Shown here: in pieces, positions 1-10,506 of the stretch
Layout: every line of letters begins with the position of its first letter
How positions within the stretch are numbered: the stretch's first letter is position 1
Origin: Platynereis dumerilii
Lineage: Eukaryota; Annelida; Polychaeta; Phyllodocida; Nereididae
Length of the DNA stretch: 64,000 bases
Direction: 5' to 3'
NCBI GenBank assembly: GCA_026936325.1
Contig: JAPTHN010000152.1
Location: 248,001-312,000 of the forward strand
The notes under the pieces: generated by a model
Told to the model about the DNA's origin: nothing
Seen by the model: the letters and a program-made list of their open reading frames with translations, nothing else
The model's database searches: none
Made by a program: the position numbers and the translations under genes

Positions 1-60
1 AGATATGTGATCAATAGAAACAACTGCAGAATGTCATAACAACTCGCAGATTTTACACTT

Positions 61-141
61 GTTATGTAATTAAGGAAATCATTTACAAATGTTATGTAAT
101 TAAGGAAATCATTTACAAATGTTATGCAATTAAATAAATTG
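61..141. repeat. 30-bp tandem repeat, about 2.7 copies
   Basis: Positions 61-90 and 91-120 are identical 30-base units beginning GTTATGTAATTAAGG. A third, diverged and partial unit follows to about 141. The surrounding DNA is AT-rich and shows no gene. Confidence 0.9.
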
Positions 142-221
142 TTGTTTTAAAGGTTAAATCAGAGTCATAGTTGTGTATTTAAGTTCAATGACATCAGACC
201 GGCCAGAGTGCGGTTCCGGCC

Positions 222-665
222 TCAATTACCACAGCCAAGCTGATTATTAAACCTTGTTTTAACAGAATCATCAACCAGATGACACATGGTTGGATCCTCG
301 GCCCATCCTATACAGTGACACATCATGGTCAATATGTCCTGGTTGCCTTGGAGCGATTTGACCAATGGGTCCGCTGCTACAAATTGCATGAGCGATGATG
401 CCCTCGGGACGTGCCTTGAGTGGAGGATGCATGTGGGGCATGCACTGACGTAGCGTTTGATCTGTCGCATCATGCCTGGCCAAACAGAGACTTCCTGAAT
501 CTTTCTTAAGGTTTGGATGCCCCTGTCACCAACCTGACATTATATGGTACCCGAGGTGTATGTGCACGCATCTGTGTAGAGCAGGTACGGTTGGTCGGTC
601 CTGGTATGTGCCATAGAGCCCGGAACTGAGTCAGCCACCTCTGGTCAGCGAGCTTGAAGAATTTG
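222..665 (-). mobile_element. Ty3/gypsy-like fossil, integrase-end fragment
   Basis: The minus strand at about 222-480 encodes a piece resembling the zinc-binding H2C2 region of Ty3/gypsy integrases, with the phrase SACPTCILHSRH. The stretch to about 665 reads as weakly retroelement-like on the same strand. It is an old, broken fragment with several breaks. It has the same orientation as the gag-to-RT remains at 5.4-8.1 kb and could be the far part of that element, separated by the DIRS-like element. That link is inference. Confidence 0.6.
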
Positions 666-1120
666 TGACTCACTTTTTCAGCTAGCTGAATTTTGTTGGC
701 TGCAACTTGAGCTGACTTAAGTCAGCTCACTTGATGCGTTATTTTTATGAATTTTTCACAGATATATAAATTAACCAGTTACCATAACATCAATCTTTAG
801 TCTTTGCCCAGGTCTAACCCTCATAGTCTACCTGGGAAGTCATACTTATAAATAGTATAAAGAAAGGACTCTAGTAGGCTTAGGCCTGTGGTCTTTGGTG
901 GCAGATGATAATGCATTAAATTTGTTAAACAGTACTGTAGGCCTGCTAAAAGTACACTATCACTTCCAATTCATGTACAGTACTCAATATAGTTACAATT
1001 AACAAATGTATTATTCAAGTTAAATAATGCTCTGCTAAATAGGCATTATCCTACTTTAGCCCCCTAAGTGGTCTAAACATTTAGGCCCTTTTTTCATGGG
1101 AAATAGTGGTGGTAATTTTT

Positions 1121-1166
1121 ACTGTATAAGCATCATTGTGTTTATACACAATGACGCTTATACAGT
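1121..1166. repeat. 46-bp hairpin
   Basis: ACTGTATAAGC at 1121 is matched by GCTTATACAGT ending at 1166, giving arms of about 20 bases with one mismatch around a short AT loop. There is no run of T after it and no gene nearby. It is probably a MITE remnant. Apart from this, 670-1208 shows nothing else I can support. Confidence 0.75.
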
Positions 1167-1208
1167 CAATGTAACAAAGAAATAAATGTCTAACTATTTA
1201 TCAAAAAA

Positions 1209-1400
1209 CTGTCTTATTATACTCCTGCTTTAGCCCCCTTTTCCATTGACAGTACCATTGAAAAGGGGGCTAAAGCAGGAGTATATATAAGACAGTAGGA
1301 TATATAAAATACTGTCTTATATATACTCCTGCTTTAGCCCCCTTTTCAATGGTTTTGTCAATGGAAAAGGGGGCTAAAGCAGGAGTATATATAAGACAGT
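1209..1400. repeat. Two tandem long palindromes (about 88 bp each)
   Basis: Two copies of one palindrome stand side by side at 1209-1296 and 1312-1400, separated by a short AT spacer. Each arm carries the word CTCCTGCTTTAGCCCCCTTT or its complement and ends in CTGTCTTA / TAAGACAG. The arms are about 38 bases with a loop of about 10. The array therefore holds four alternating inverted copies of one sequence, which would fold into two adjacent cruciforms. It may be a foldback MITE that inserted into or duplicated beside itself. Confidence 0.9.
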
Positions 1401-1489
1401 ATTTTTTTTTAGAAAGAGAAAAGTTTTTCTTCGTTACAATGGCATTAGAGTACGCTCCTCTGGAGTTGGCTGTTATACCGTGAAATACA

Positions 1490-4400
1490 AGAGCCGAGAC
1501 AGGGCGATCCCGATCTGTAAAATTAACACGAGTAATTATAAATCTATGAGGGTGGGCCAGGGGGGAGACGCGGATGCATTGGGATTTCAGCTCAAACAGC
1601 TGGTGACTACGAGCCTGCTGAGATCATCTGCATCCGTATTCTCTAATGTTGGAATGTACCTGGTTCTAACATTTATGTCATACTGAATAACCAGCAGACA
1701 CCATGACCGTATGAGAGCCATGATATGGGGGGCTGGGGAATAACGCTTGTTGATGGCACCAATAACTGACTGGTTGTCAATGTGAAAAGTGACATTGCGC
1801 CCTGCAAGGCTAGTGGCCCAGTTTACTAAGGCCGTCAGGGCTGCATAAAGCTCCCTCCAATTTATGGAGTACTCATTGGCGCGCCCCAGGGAGACAACAA
1901 AGGGGGTGGAAAACCAGTCGTTACTAAAGCAAGCGCCCATGGCCACTACAGAACTATCTGTAAACACGTCCAGAGCTGTTACCTCATCCCAGGGAGCAGG
2001 GAGCATGGAAACTCCGTTGTGTGACGACACAATCTTTCCACCACATCAAGTCTTCTTTGACCTCCCTTGAAAGTTTGACATTGTAGTGCAGGTACTTTGT
2101 GGACTTGGCAGCCCTGATGAGACGGCCAATGAACGCCCTGCGCCCGTTAACCACACGGGTTGCAAAGGCGAGCTTGCCGATCAGACTAAGAAGACGTCTC
2201 TTGGAACCTGAATGCTGCTGCAGGAAATGGGACACCAGAGTAAGGACTTCAGCTAGCCGATCCCTGTCTATAGACAGGGTCCGGTCTAATGTGTCGATGT
2301 TAACTCCTAAAAACTTCACCCTGGTGTCGGATGTTGTAACCTTGGAAGGCTGTACCGGAAACCCCACCTTATCGCACATGTCAAGCATGACATCAAGGGC
2401 CTCTTGACACGCGCGAGCATCAGGAGCTATGACCAAAAAATCATCAACGTATCTGACAATGGTGGGAGGTGCCCCATTCCGAACAATAAATAAGTGGAGT
2501 GCTGAGGCAAAGATGTCGAAGAGGGCTGGTGCCAACCGCAAGCCGAAGCTCAAGACCTTTGAAAAATAATAATAATTGCACCCCGCCCTATCAAGCCAAG
2601 AAAAGCCCATGAGATGCCAATCGTCCTCATGGACTTTAATAAACTTAAAGGCATCTTGCAGATCAAGTTTTGCCATGTAGGGGGGTGGCAAATTGATTAC
2701 AATAAGCCACTGCGTCGTCTATGGACGCGTAATTAAGGGAAAATTCGACTGGGTCAATGGAGGCATTGACCGATCCAATAGCTGGATAAGACAAATCGTT
2801 GATTAACCTTATCTTTTCAGATTCCTTCTTAAGGAAGGCCCCCAGGGGGGAAACAATACAGGCTTGATGGAGGGGGTGCAGAACGGGCCATGGAGGCGAC
2901 CCATCCTTAGATCACTTTCAATGAGCTCAGTAACCTTGTCCCTAAACTCAATGGCTGACGGCCAATTAGGAGACACAATAGAGTCTGTGGCTGCAGGCCG
3001 GCCAACCCTGACACCCTCAACCAGCATGTTACAAACAGAATCTGCATAATCGGCATCATACACTGCCTGCAGCATTGAACGCCAATAATCAACCTTAAGT
3101 AGAGCCGGAGCCTCAGTTGGGCTTGGCTGAGGAGGTTTTGGAACAATTGGGGCAGAACTTTGCCCCTTTTGGGCCTCCACATATGAAACATTTGTGAGTA
3201 TGGGGACACGACTTGAATCTGCAGGTACCGTCCTGAAATTTGATGCAGATCTCGGTGGGGTCGATTGACTTGCTACCCTTGCCCTTGCCCTTGTCGGCGG
3301 TTGGCTGGCTAGAGGGCCCTTTAGCGGACCGCTGCTACAAAAGGGGCAATCACTCATATTGTGGTCAATTCCACCACACTTTGAACATTTTGTTGCAGCT
3401 CGCAATGCACTGGCATCAAAGATGGTTGTACACAACAGTTGATCAAAAGAATTAAACTCGAAGGAGCGGTGTCTGCCCAAGGCAGCCCTGAATTGCTCGT
3501 CATAATTGAGTTCGTAAGGTACCTTATACTTGTCAGTAAGGTCAATGAGGAAAGCTCTATACTTTGCTATTTCTAATAGAATTTCGATGCCATTATGGCA
3601 TGTTTAAAGCACCTCGTAATAACCCCATGATTGCATCCACTTGTAGAAGCTAGTTAATCCGTCTAGGACGGGATGATTTGATCTGCAAAACATTGCAATC
3701 CACCATCCTAGCCTCTTGGTAGTCATTAGCATCACAATCTAAGAAGTGTTCGAGATGGACAAACTCACCCTCTAAAGCAGTCTGGGCAGTCCTGGCATCG
3801 ATGTGAGGAGGGATGTGAGCCATCAAGTCCTGGTGGGATAGGCGTCCACGGCGAGCCCTGGGCATCTCTTGGAACATCTGGTCCTGGGTCCTGAGTCGAA
3901 GCCCTGGTTGAAGCCCTGGTTGAAGTCCAGGGAGTGGTCCTGGTTGGAGCCTGGCCTGGTCCATCCGATGGTAGGGACGGACCGCCGGAGAGGCCCAAGG
4001 GGCGACCTCTAGAGGTGGTCGTTTCATGATACTCGGCCCAGGTAGGGCCCCTACCCACATTGTCAGTATATCTGGCCCCTGCTGGGCGCGGTCTCACCAA
4101 CTGCTCTCTCGGGTCACGGTACTGTGCCCCTGCTGGGCCGGGTCTCACAGATTGTTCACCATAGCTAAGTCTCGAATCGTAAGGATCAGCCCTGGGTGGG
4201 CCTTGGTACCCCCCACTGAGTGCCAAAGTTTACATGGGACTGTTTCTGGTGGTAACTAGGTGCCGTTTCGTGTCTCTCCCAACCTTCGCTATATTCCGGG
4301 CCACTGGAATGCTTGGGGATTGCACCCCCTGGTACAGAACGCCTGGCGGCACTCGCATTCGTCTTGTAGTAACTGGTGGCGTCCTCTCGCGTAGCATTAG

Positions 4401-5200
4401 TGACAGGGACTTTGCGAATGCGCAGAGCAGGCAAACACGAGGAGTGTGAAACATCGGACACTGAAGATAACGGACGTTGTCCCGGCTGGGAAACGTGTTG
4501 GTCAAGGCCTTGGGACGACCTAGAACGGACATACGACCCAGGAAGGGACGCACCTATCAGAAAACCGTCGAGGGACTGTTTATAAGTTTCATTGTGTTGA
4601 GCAACACGACGTGTGTTGACACCAGGAGGCGCTTCATGTGGCCTGGGCATACTGAGCTCACCGGTAGGTCCGGTCCCCATGGAAACGAACTGACGCTCCA
4701 CGACCTCCGATCTGGCTCCAGTGTCCACCACCAAGTTGCTATGACAAAACGAGGGGATATTGTCGGCCCCCGGGGACTCGTTTCTGACATCCCCATCCCC
4801 TAAGCCATATTAACCGAAAGGCTCCCCCCCGAAATCGCCATCATGCTCCTCAGTAGAAGCGAAATCGTCGTGCACTGGACAGTCAAGGCAAACAACATGG
4901 ACACCCGACAAGGATGCACCTGTGTGATACGTTTCCAAAAGTGTGTGACAACGCTGGCCCATCGGACCATTATGACCTGCGGCTGGTTGGCGGCAAACTG
5001 TGCATTTCCTTGCCTTGCGACCCATGGTGACCAGATTGGCACCACAATACACAATGATCGATGAGATTGAATCGAAGAGGCGATTGTGTATGCTATCACC
5101 GGGGGTGAAGCAGCTACTGGATCACAGGGTTCAGCACAGGGTTCAGCGTTCAATTAAAGGGCAAAGTAACTTACATAGACAGTGCGAAGTGCGTGCAGCA
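1490..5200 (-). mobile_element. DIRS-like retroelement fossil (gag-like, RT, RNase H)
   Basis: On the minus strand, in 5' to 3' order, there is a proline- and arginine-rich gag-like part with a Cys-rich motif (about 5150-3650), a part with a CCHC-type knuckle CSKCGGIDHNMSDC (about 3480-2810), a reverse transcriptase with YVDD (about 2690-1985), and an RNase H ending in a DADDLSRL-like phrase (about 2030-1590). The RT plus RNase H type and the absence of an integrase match the DIRS/Ngaro class of tyrosine-recombinase retroelements. I see no recombinase, so the 3' part looks lost. The copy is broken by several breaks, but long stretches remain readable, so it is of middling age. Confidence 0.75.
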
Positions 5201-5399
5201 ACCTGAGATGAATGAAATGAGGAGGCGAGTGGGCGCCAAAACTGACTCCTTCCTATTTATGTAGATTGAGACGGTCCAGTGGACCCAGGGAGCCGGACCC
5301 CCTAATTGGCTGTGGGTCCTTGTGACGCAATAATACGGCGGGAAACGTCGAGGAAGGAGGAGGAAGCCGGGCGCCATCTTAATTAACCGACCTTACCCA

Positions 5400-8150
5400 A
5401 GTAAGTAAATAGTAACGGTGACCTAGGGCTCTGCAATTCTGGCAAACTCAGGAATGCAGGACCTATAATATTTGGTCATCCCGAGGAAGGTGTGCACTTC
5501 CAGTACGTGGGGGCCAGCATCCTGATGATGGCTGCCACTTTTGCTGGGTCTGTGCGCAGGCCTTCGACCTGCTTGAGGCCAAAGGCGCACTAGGCAGAGT
5601 TCAGCTTTAGATTGCATTGTCACAATTGCGGAAGACCTCCTCAGGTGTTGCATCATGGCCAATTTTTGTTGTGTGGGCCTCCATTATCAACAAATCTACG
5701 GTAAGGCTGAAATTTTGATACAGACACAAACGATCCCTAGATTTTGGAATTCGCAAAATATTATGTAAAATACCAATATTGTGTCATTTTGATTATGCCA
5801 TGAATAAACAACTAAAAAAAGTGTTAAAAACTATTTAAGAACACTGACTTTCCTGTGCAATCCTGTACACGTATACCAATATAATAAATGTCAAATAAAC
5901 AAACAAAAAATATGTGCTCTTCCTGTGATCAGCTAAAAATGACCATGTCGTCTATATATAGAAAGCTGACATGCCAAGAAAAGAACACCTCTCAGGACGA
6001 CCTCCATGGCCCTCTAAAACAATTGTGACGAGTTGCAGAGTCCCATCAGCATTCGAGTCCAGTTCAACTAGCGGCAGCGGCAGATGAATGCTGCCTTGTC
6101 CTGGCTGTCTGGGTGCAGGGTTGTCTGATGGAGCCTGATTTTTAGCCATGGTTGAGAAGACCTTCGCTCCAGGTATTTGGTCAAATATACTCCTTATGAG
6201 GGGGGTAGGAAATGCATCCTTCTTTGTGACCTTGTTGAGGGCTGTGAAGTCTATACAGAAGCGAGGTCCTTCATCAGAAATCGGTTTGTCCCAGAGACAA
6301 CAGGTGATGCCCAAGGTGAGGACGAGGAGACTATGGCCCCCTGTGCTAAGAGGTCATCTAGTTTGGCATCGAGTGCATGGCCCCTGGCAAGGGGCAATCA
6401 GTCGTTTTATGGGAGTTCCTTCTGTCTCAATGCTGACCTGGATGTCGGGTTGCAGATGAGGGCCTCTCCTTTGGCTGGGAAGATGTCTGCATGTGCTGTC
6501 ACACATGCTTGTATAACAGGTCTGTCCATAATGGGTGGTCTGTCCCCCAGCGACGCAATGTCAGTCCAGCCTGATGCTGGGAGTAGAGGCAAGTTGGTCC
6601 CATGCCAAGTGATAGCCCCAGTTGCGTAGTCGACGCAAGCACCATATTTGGCCAAGATGTCCCGTCATAGATCGACAAGTCCACACTCACTTACGGAAAC
6701 GAACGAAGCGAAAGAGACTGATGATTCGGTCTAGTCCGGTCCCAGGATCATGGGATGGCTTGTGTTATCTACAACGATGACAGGGATAGATATGAGATTC
6801 CACCTTTAATGTAGTCAAGCCCAGGACTGTGATGTCGTCTCCAGTGACACCACAGAGTTGTATCGACATCTGAAGAGGAGGTAACTGAGTGTTTGAGTGT
6901 GATATATTTGGTGCGCTAAGTGTTTGAATGTGATGTATTTTGTGCGCCACAGCACCGAGCGGGATGCGCCGTAATCGTGTGTGTGGTGTGTCCATTGAAT
7001 CGTAGTTCCATGTACCTACACTCACCAGCTGTGGCGCCTTTCAGTTTCCAGAGGCAGAATCTGAGTCGGGAGCTCCTCGTCTGACCTGTTGTTGTGTCTT
7101 TCTGCACTCCTTGGCAATGTGGCCCTCCTTCTGAGAGTACTTGCATATTTAACAACTGGAGAAGTGATAAGTGTCCTGCCTTGAAAGGTAGTTACTTCTG
7201 GCTGGTCTGCTGGTGTGGTCATTGTGGAAAATGGACATAAATTTGTTTAATTATGTAGCCAGGCCCGAGACTAGACGCTTCATTTCTGCCATGTGTTTGC
7301 ATATGGAGTCTTCTGGCCTGGGTGTGGAAGGAGATTTGGGCTGCGAGCGGCGAACAGGGGCTCTGGCGTAGGCACCCATCTCCATGGGCTCTTCCTGTTG
7401 GTCTCCATGCTCCAAAACATCTCCATCAGGTGCCAGTTGTAGCTGAAATCTTCTGCCTCGTACTGTTGAATGAGGGTCATGGCTTGTGTGTAAGTGGTGG
7501 AACGTCTCTCATGTATCAGGCGCTACACCATGTGGCGATCCCAAATGCCTGGCATGTTTGGTCCTCATTCCTCATTGTGGCATCTACGGGCTCTGGAAAG
7601 GCCAGATTGGCTGCCTCTCTAAAGCGGGGAGAGAGGAATGCCTGTTCCAAATGAGTCCTGAACTGGGTCAAGGTGACTGCATCTCTGTTGGGTTGGAAGT
7701 TGAGGAAGTGTTCCAGCTCCCGTCTGCGTCCCGTAGCTGTCTGTGCAGCATTTTAGGCCGTGTTGTGGGAATAATATACTGTCAATGCCACATTCCTGAG
7801 CATGTACAGAGGCAGGGGTGGATCTGTTGCACTGGGGAACCCTCTTCACCTGGTCTTCTGCTTTGCGTTGCGATTCTGCCTCACACTGGTGCGTTCTCGT
7901 GGACTCGTTACCCTCATCCCTATGGTTCCTTTCCCGGGCCATGTTTTATTCAAAGTCTTGGACTAGAAGGGCAGCTCCCGCAGCAGGGTTAGTGCCCGGG
8001 TTGCCTCCTGGCATGTGGGCCTGTTCTTCTTGTCCTCCTTTCCTCCTTGTCCTCTACCGTCCTGTCCGTTTTCATCTCCTGGGTCCATGGTGAGTTATAC
8101 GCTGACTGGTTGTAGTGTTGACTGTTTCCCTGGGGTCTTCCTATTGCTGC
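5400..8150 (-). mobile_element. Ty3/gypsy-like LTR retrotransposon fossil (gag to RT)
   Basis: Minus-strand remains follow the usual order: a gag-like part (about 8100-7280), a nucleocapsid-knuckle area (about 7155-7020), a protease-proximal part (about 6655-6400) and a reverse transcriptase split in two (about 6315-5950 and 5660-5423). RT phrases include RFCIDFTALNKV and FLGMTKYYR. An AT-rich block at about 5690-5950 separates the RT pieces. The element is heavily decayed, with many breaks. Open frames seen on the plus strand here are shadows. Confidence 0.75.
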
Positions 8151-8204
8151 AGATCAGCTCGCATTGCATTGTTGTCAATCCGATTGATACAATCTGCTGA
8201 TTGT

Positions 8205-8760
8205 GATTAATCTCACTAACTCAGGGTCACCATTGAAAAGCTCAAAGGCCTGTCAATCCAGCTAAATAGTCAATCCTGATAAGTGCATGCTGGGTGACAG
8301 ATACTCTGCTCCTAAAGCTTAACTGGAGTTAATCTAGAACTGAATAGCCAATGACAACAGAGAGTAAAGATGCTGCTTACTTCAGCTCCAAATATAAACT
8401 GCTTTATTCAAGGAAACATGGCCTTTTATAGGCCCCTTTAATATCAAGCAGCTGGCTCATTTTCCAGTTCAACAAGGTACTCACAAAACATATAATTTAA
8501 ATCAAATCACAATTCCAGCAAGGCATACATTCAGCACAAAGGGACATATGTGGGTCCTTTAAACAATGTTCCTACAGCTGTCATCAATTCATGGACAGCC
8601 ATGTGTCAATACCACAGGATGATGCAGCATTAGTGCCAGCCTCCACCTCTGCCATGTCATTAGCAAGTGCTGCATTAGTGTTGCTGTAATGTAATTATGA
8701 ACATGCAAACATACAGACAAATTATTTTCATACAGGTAAGACTTAAAACTAATCTAAGTG
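8205..8760 (-). mobile_element. Probable LTR of the gypsy-like fossil
   Basis: This non-coding block lies directly upstream (in minus-strand sense) of the gag-like remains. On the minus strand it carries a TATA-like CTATAAAAGG (near 8422-8431) followed closely by AATAAA (8403-8408), the arrangement expected of an LTR promoter and poly(A) signal. I could not find a second copy in the window or define its exact ends. Confidence 0.4.
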
Positions 8761-9073
8761 ACATTCTACTACTGAGTGCAGACTCTCTACAATGTGTACC
8801 TGGATGATGTGATAGTGCTAGGATATAGCTTCCAACACTCCCTAGAGAACCTGGAGTTGGAGGTGCAGAGATTCAGGGTCCATAGCCTAAAGCTGAAGAC
8901 AAGAAGAGATGGTCCAAGCGCAACTAGACTGCTCTGCATTCGAACAGATTCCAGAAGATTCCAAGAAGATGCTGGAGAAGCTGTGCAGATCACTGTGCCA
9001 TGCACTCCATGTGGATAGAAGCCACAGGCTAATGACAAAATAATGACAATGACAAGTGCAAAGCCCTAAAGCC

Positions 9074-9252
9074 AGGGGGGGGATCCAGAAAATTCCGGTG
9101 GGGGGGTCTATCGGGCTATCGCGTCGCGGAATGCATAATTCGCGACATAGCACGACTTTGCGTGGATTAAATTAAAATGTAAAGATATATTAATTTTGGT
9201 CCGATGGGGGGGGAATGCATCCCCCCATCCCCCCCCCCTGCGTCCGTCCCTG
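9074..9252. mobile_element. hAT-type MITE with 8-bp target duplication
   Basis: The element begins CAGGGGGGGGATCC and ends CGTCCGTCCCTG, with terminal CAGGG/CCCTG. It is flanked on both sides by the 8-base duplication CCTAAAGC (9066-9073 and 9253-9260). An 8-bp duplication with CAGGG ends is the classic hAT signature. The inside is non-coding and rich in G and C runs. Confidence 0.8.
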
Positions 9253-9301
9253 CCTAAAGCCAAATTAAAAAACACATGTAAAAACAATTTTAACTTTTTA
9301 A

Positions 9302-9390
9302 CATATATATATATATATATATACACTGGGAGACCAGTGGTTCGCCTATATGAGAGGCGGCAACTACATAAAGAAGAAGAAGAAGAAGGA
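9302..9390. repeat. Microsatellites (TA)n and (GAA)n
   Basis: About eleven TA units lie at 9302-9324, and a short GAA run lies at about 9371-9390. They fall between the two pieces of the plus-strand gypsy fragment. Confidence 0.9.
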
Positions 9391-9599
9391 AGTGCTGCTT
9401 CTTCGCAGAAGTCAACTTCCTAGGAAGGCACCTTACCCATAGTTGTGTTGCTCTAAATTCGATACCACATCAGCAGTGTCAAAAAATGGCCCAAACCAAG
9501 AATGTGGAAAACCTGCGGAAGTCCCTGGGGTTTATCAACCACCAGCAGGAGTTCATCCAAAACCCCAAGCTGTCACAAATTGCCAAGACCTAATGTTAT

Positions 9600-10506
9600 A
9601 GTATTGGGCTACAACACATGACCAATAGATCTGTCTCCATATGGGGATTACGACAGGTATTATCGGTAGGTGGCACTAAGATAAGGGGGGAGTGCTATTT
9701 TTGTCTTCAGGGAAGCCCACCAAATGACATATTATCTGGTTTGTTTGCAAAGTAAGTGAAATCCTGTGACCAACAGTTAATAATAATCTGGTTGTTAACA
9801 CGTTACAATCGCCCAATCTGTATGATAACAACACGCTTTTCTGTTGACCTGCTGTTTCTAGAACATAATCAATACAGTGTCGCTAACCCAAACAATCAAA
9901 CATTCAACAAACACACTCATTAAGTTAGACTGCTTGGCTTAGTCAACAACTGTGACTATTTTGCCCTGAAATTTTAACATGGTGAGAATGTGACCAGGGC
10001 AGTGGATATGCCCTGATACTCCCCTAGTGTTCTATGCTGGGGCAACTGAAAGACCCTGGACATCCCTGAATTAATAGGATATGTTCCAGACTCCCAGCCT
10101 TGTCATTTCATATATCATACAGCAATCGACCCTAAGCGAAATATCCAAGTGACAATGCTGAGTAAATATCCAGATCCAGAGTGGTTAGGATTTGCCCTGA
10201 TGAGCCATTTGCCATGATGCCGGGGGGGGGGGGGTTGCAGCAACCCCAACCCCCTGCAAAATATGCCTATGACAACACCAATCACCTTGTTGAAAGGCAA
10301 AGGGGATTCCATCAGAGCTCCTATTGCTTGGAGACACCACCTGTACATCAGTTCTTCAGTGTGTTCTTCAGTGTGCATAATGTCTATAGCATAGCTAATC
10401 CGACATGGTATAACGTGCGGTGCATGTGCAGCGGTAAAAATCTTGTGCTAGTAAAATCCTCTTGGGTAAAAGCTTCTTTTTTTTTAAAAATCATAAAATC
10501 CGTTTA
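9600..10506. other. Non-coding stretch, no gene seen
   Basis: I find no coding similarity here. A run of twelve G lies at about 10221-10233. The short open frames have no recognisable content. Confidence 0.6.

Larger units (their letters stand above)
8776..9594 (+). mobile_element. Second Ty3/gypsy-like RT fragment
   Basis: The plus strand at about 8776-8950 reads like a gypsy RT active-site region with VYLDDVIV. A thumb-like piece (KSLGFINHHQQEF) lies at about 9500-9590. The orientation is opposite to the neighbouring gypsy remains, so this is a separate old insertion. It is short, broken and itself interrupted by the hAT-type element and simple repeats at 9.07-9.39 kb. Confidence 0.6.

Noticed and set aside
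3765-4803. Several overlapping open frames on both strands
   Set aside because: They reflect the GC-rich, repetitive gag-like part of the DIRS-like fossil; only the minus-strand reading fits the element's order.
7322-8200. Plus-strand open frames of 90-168 codons
   Set aside because: They are opposite-strand shadows of the gypsy-like gag remains, with no family content.
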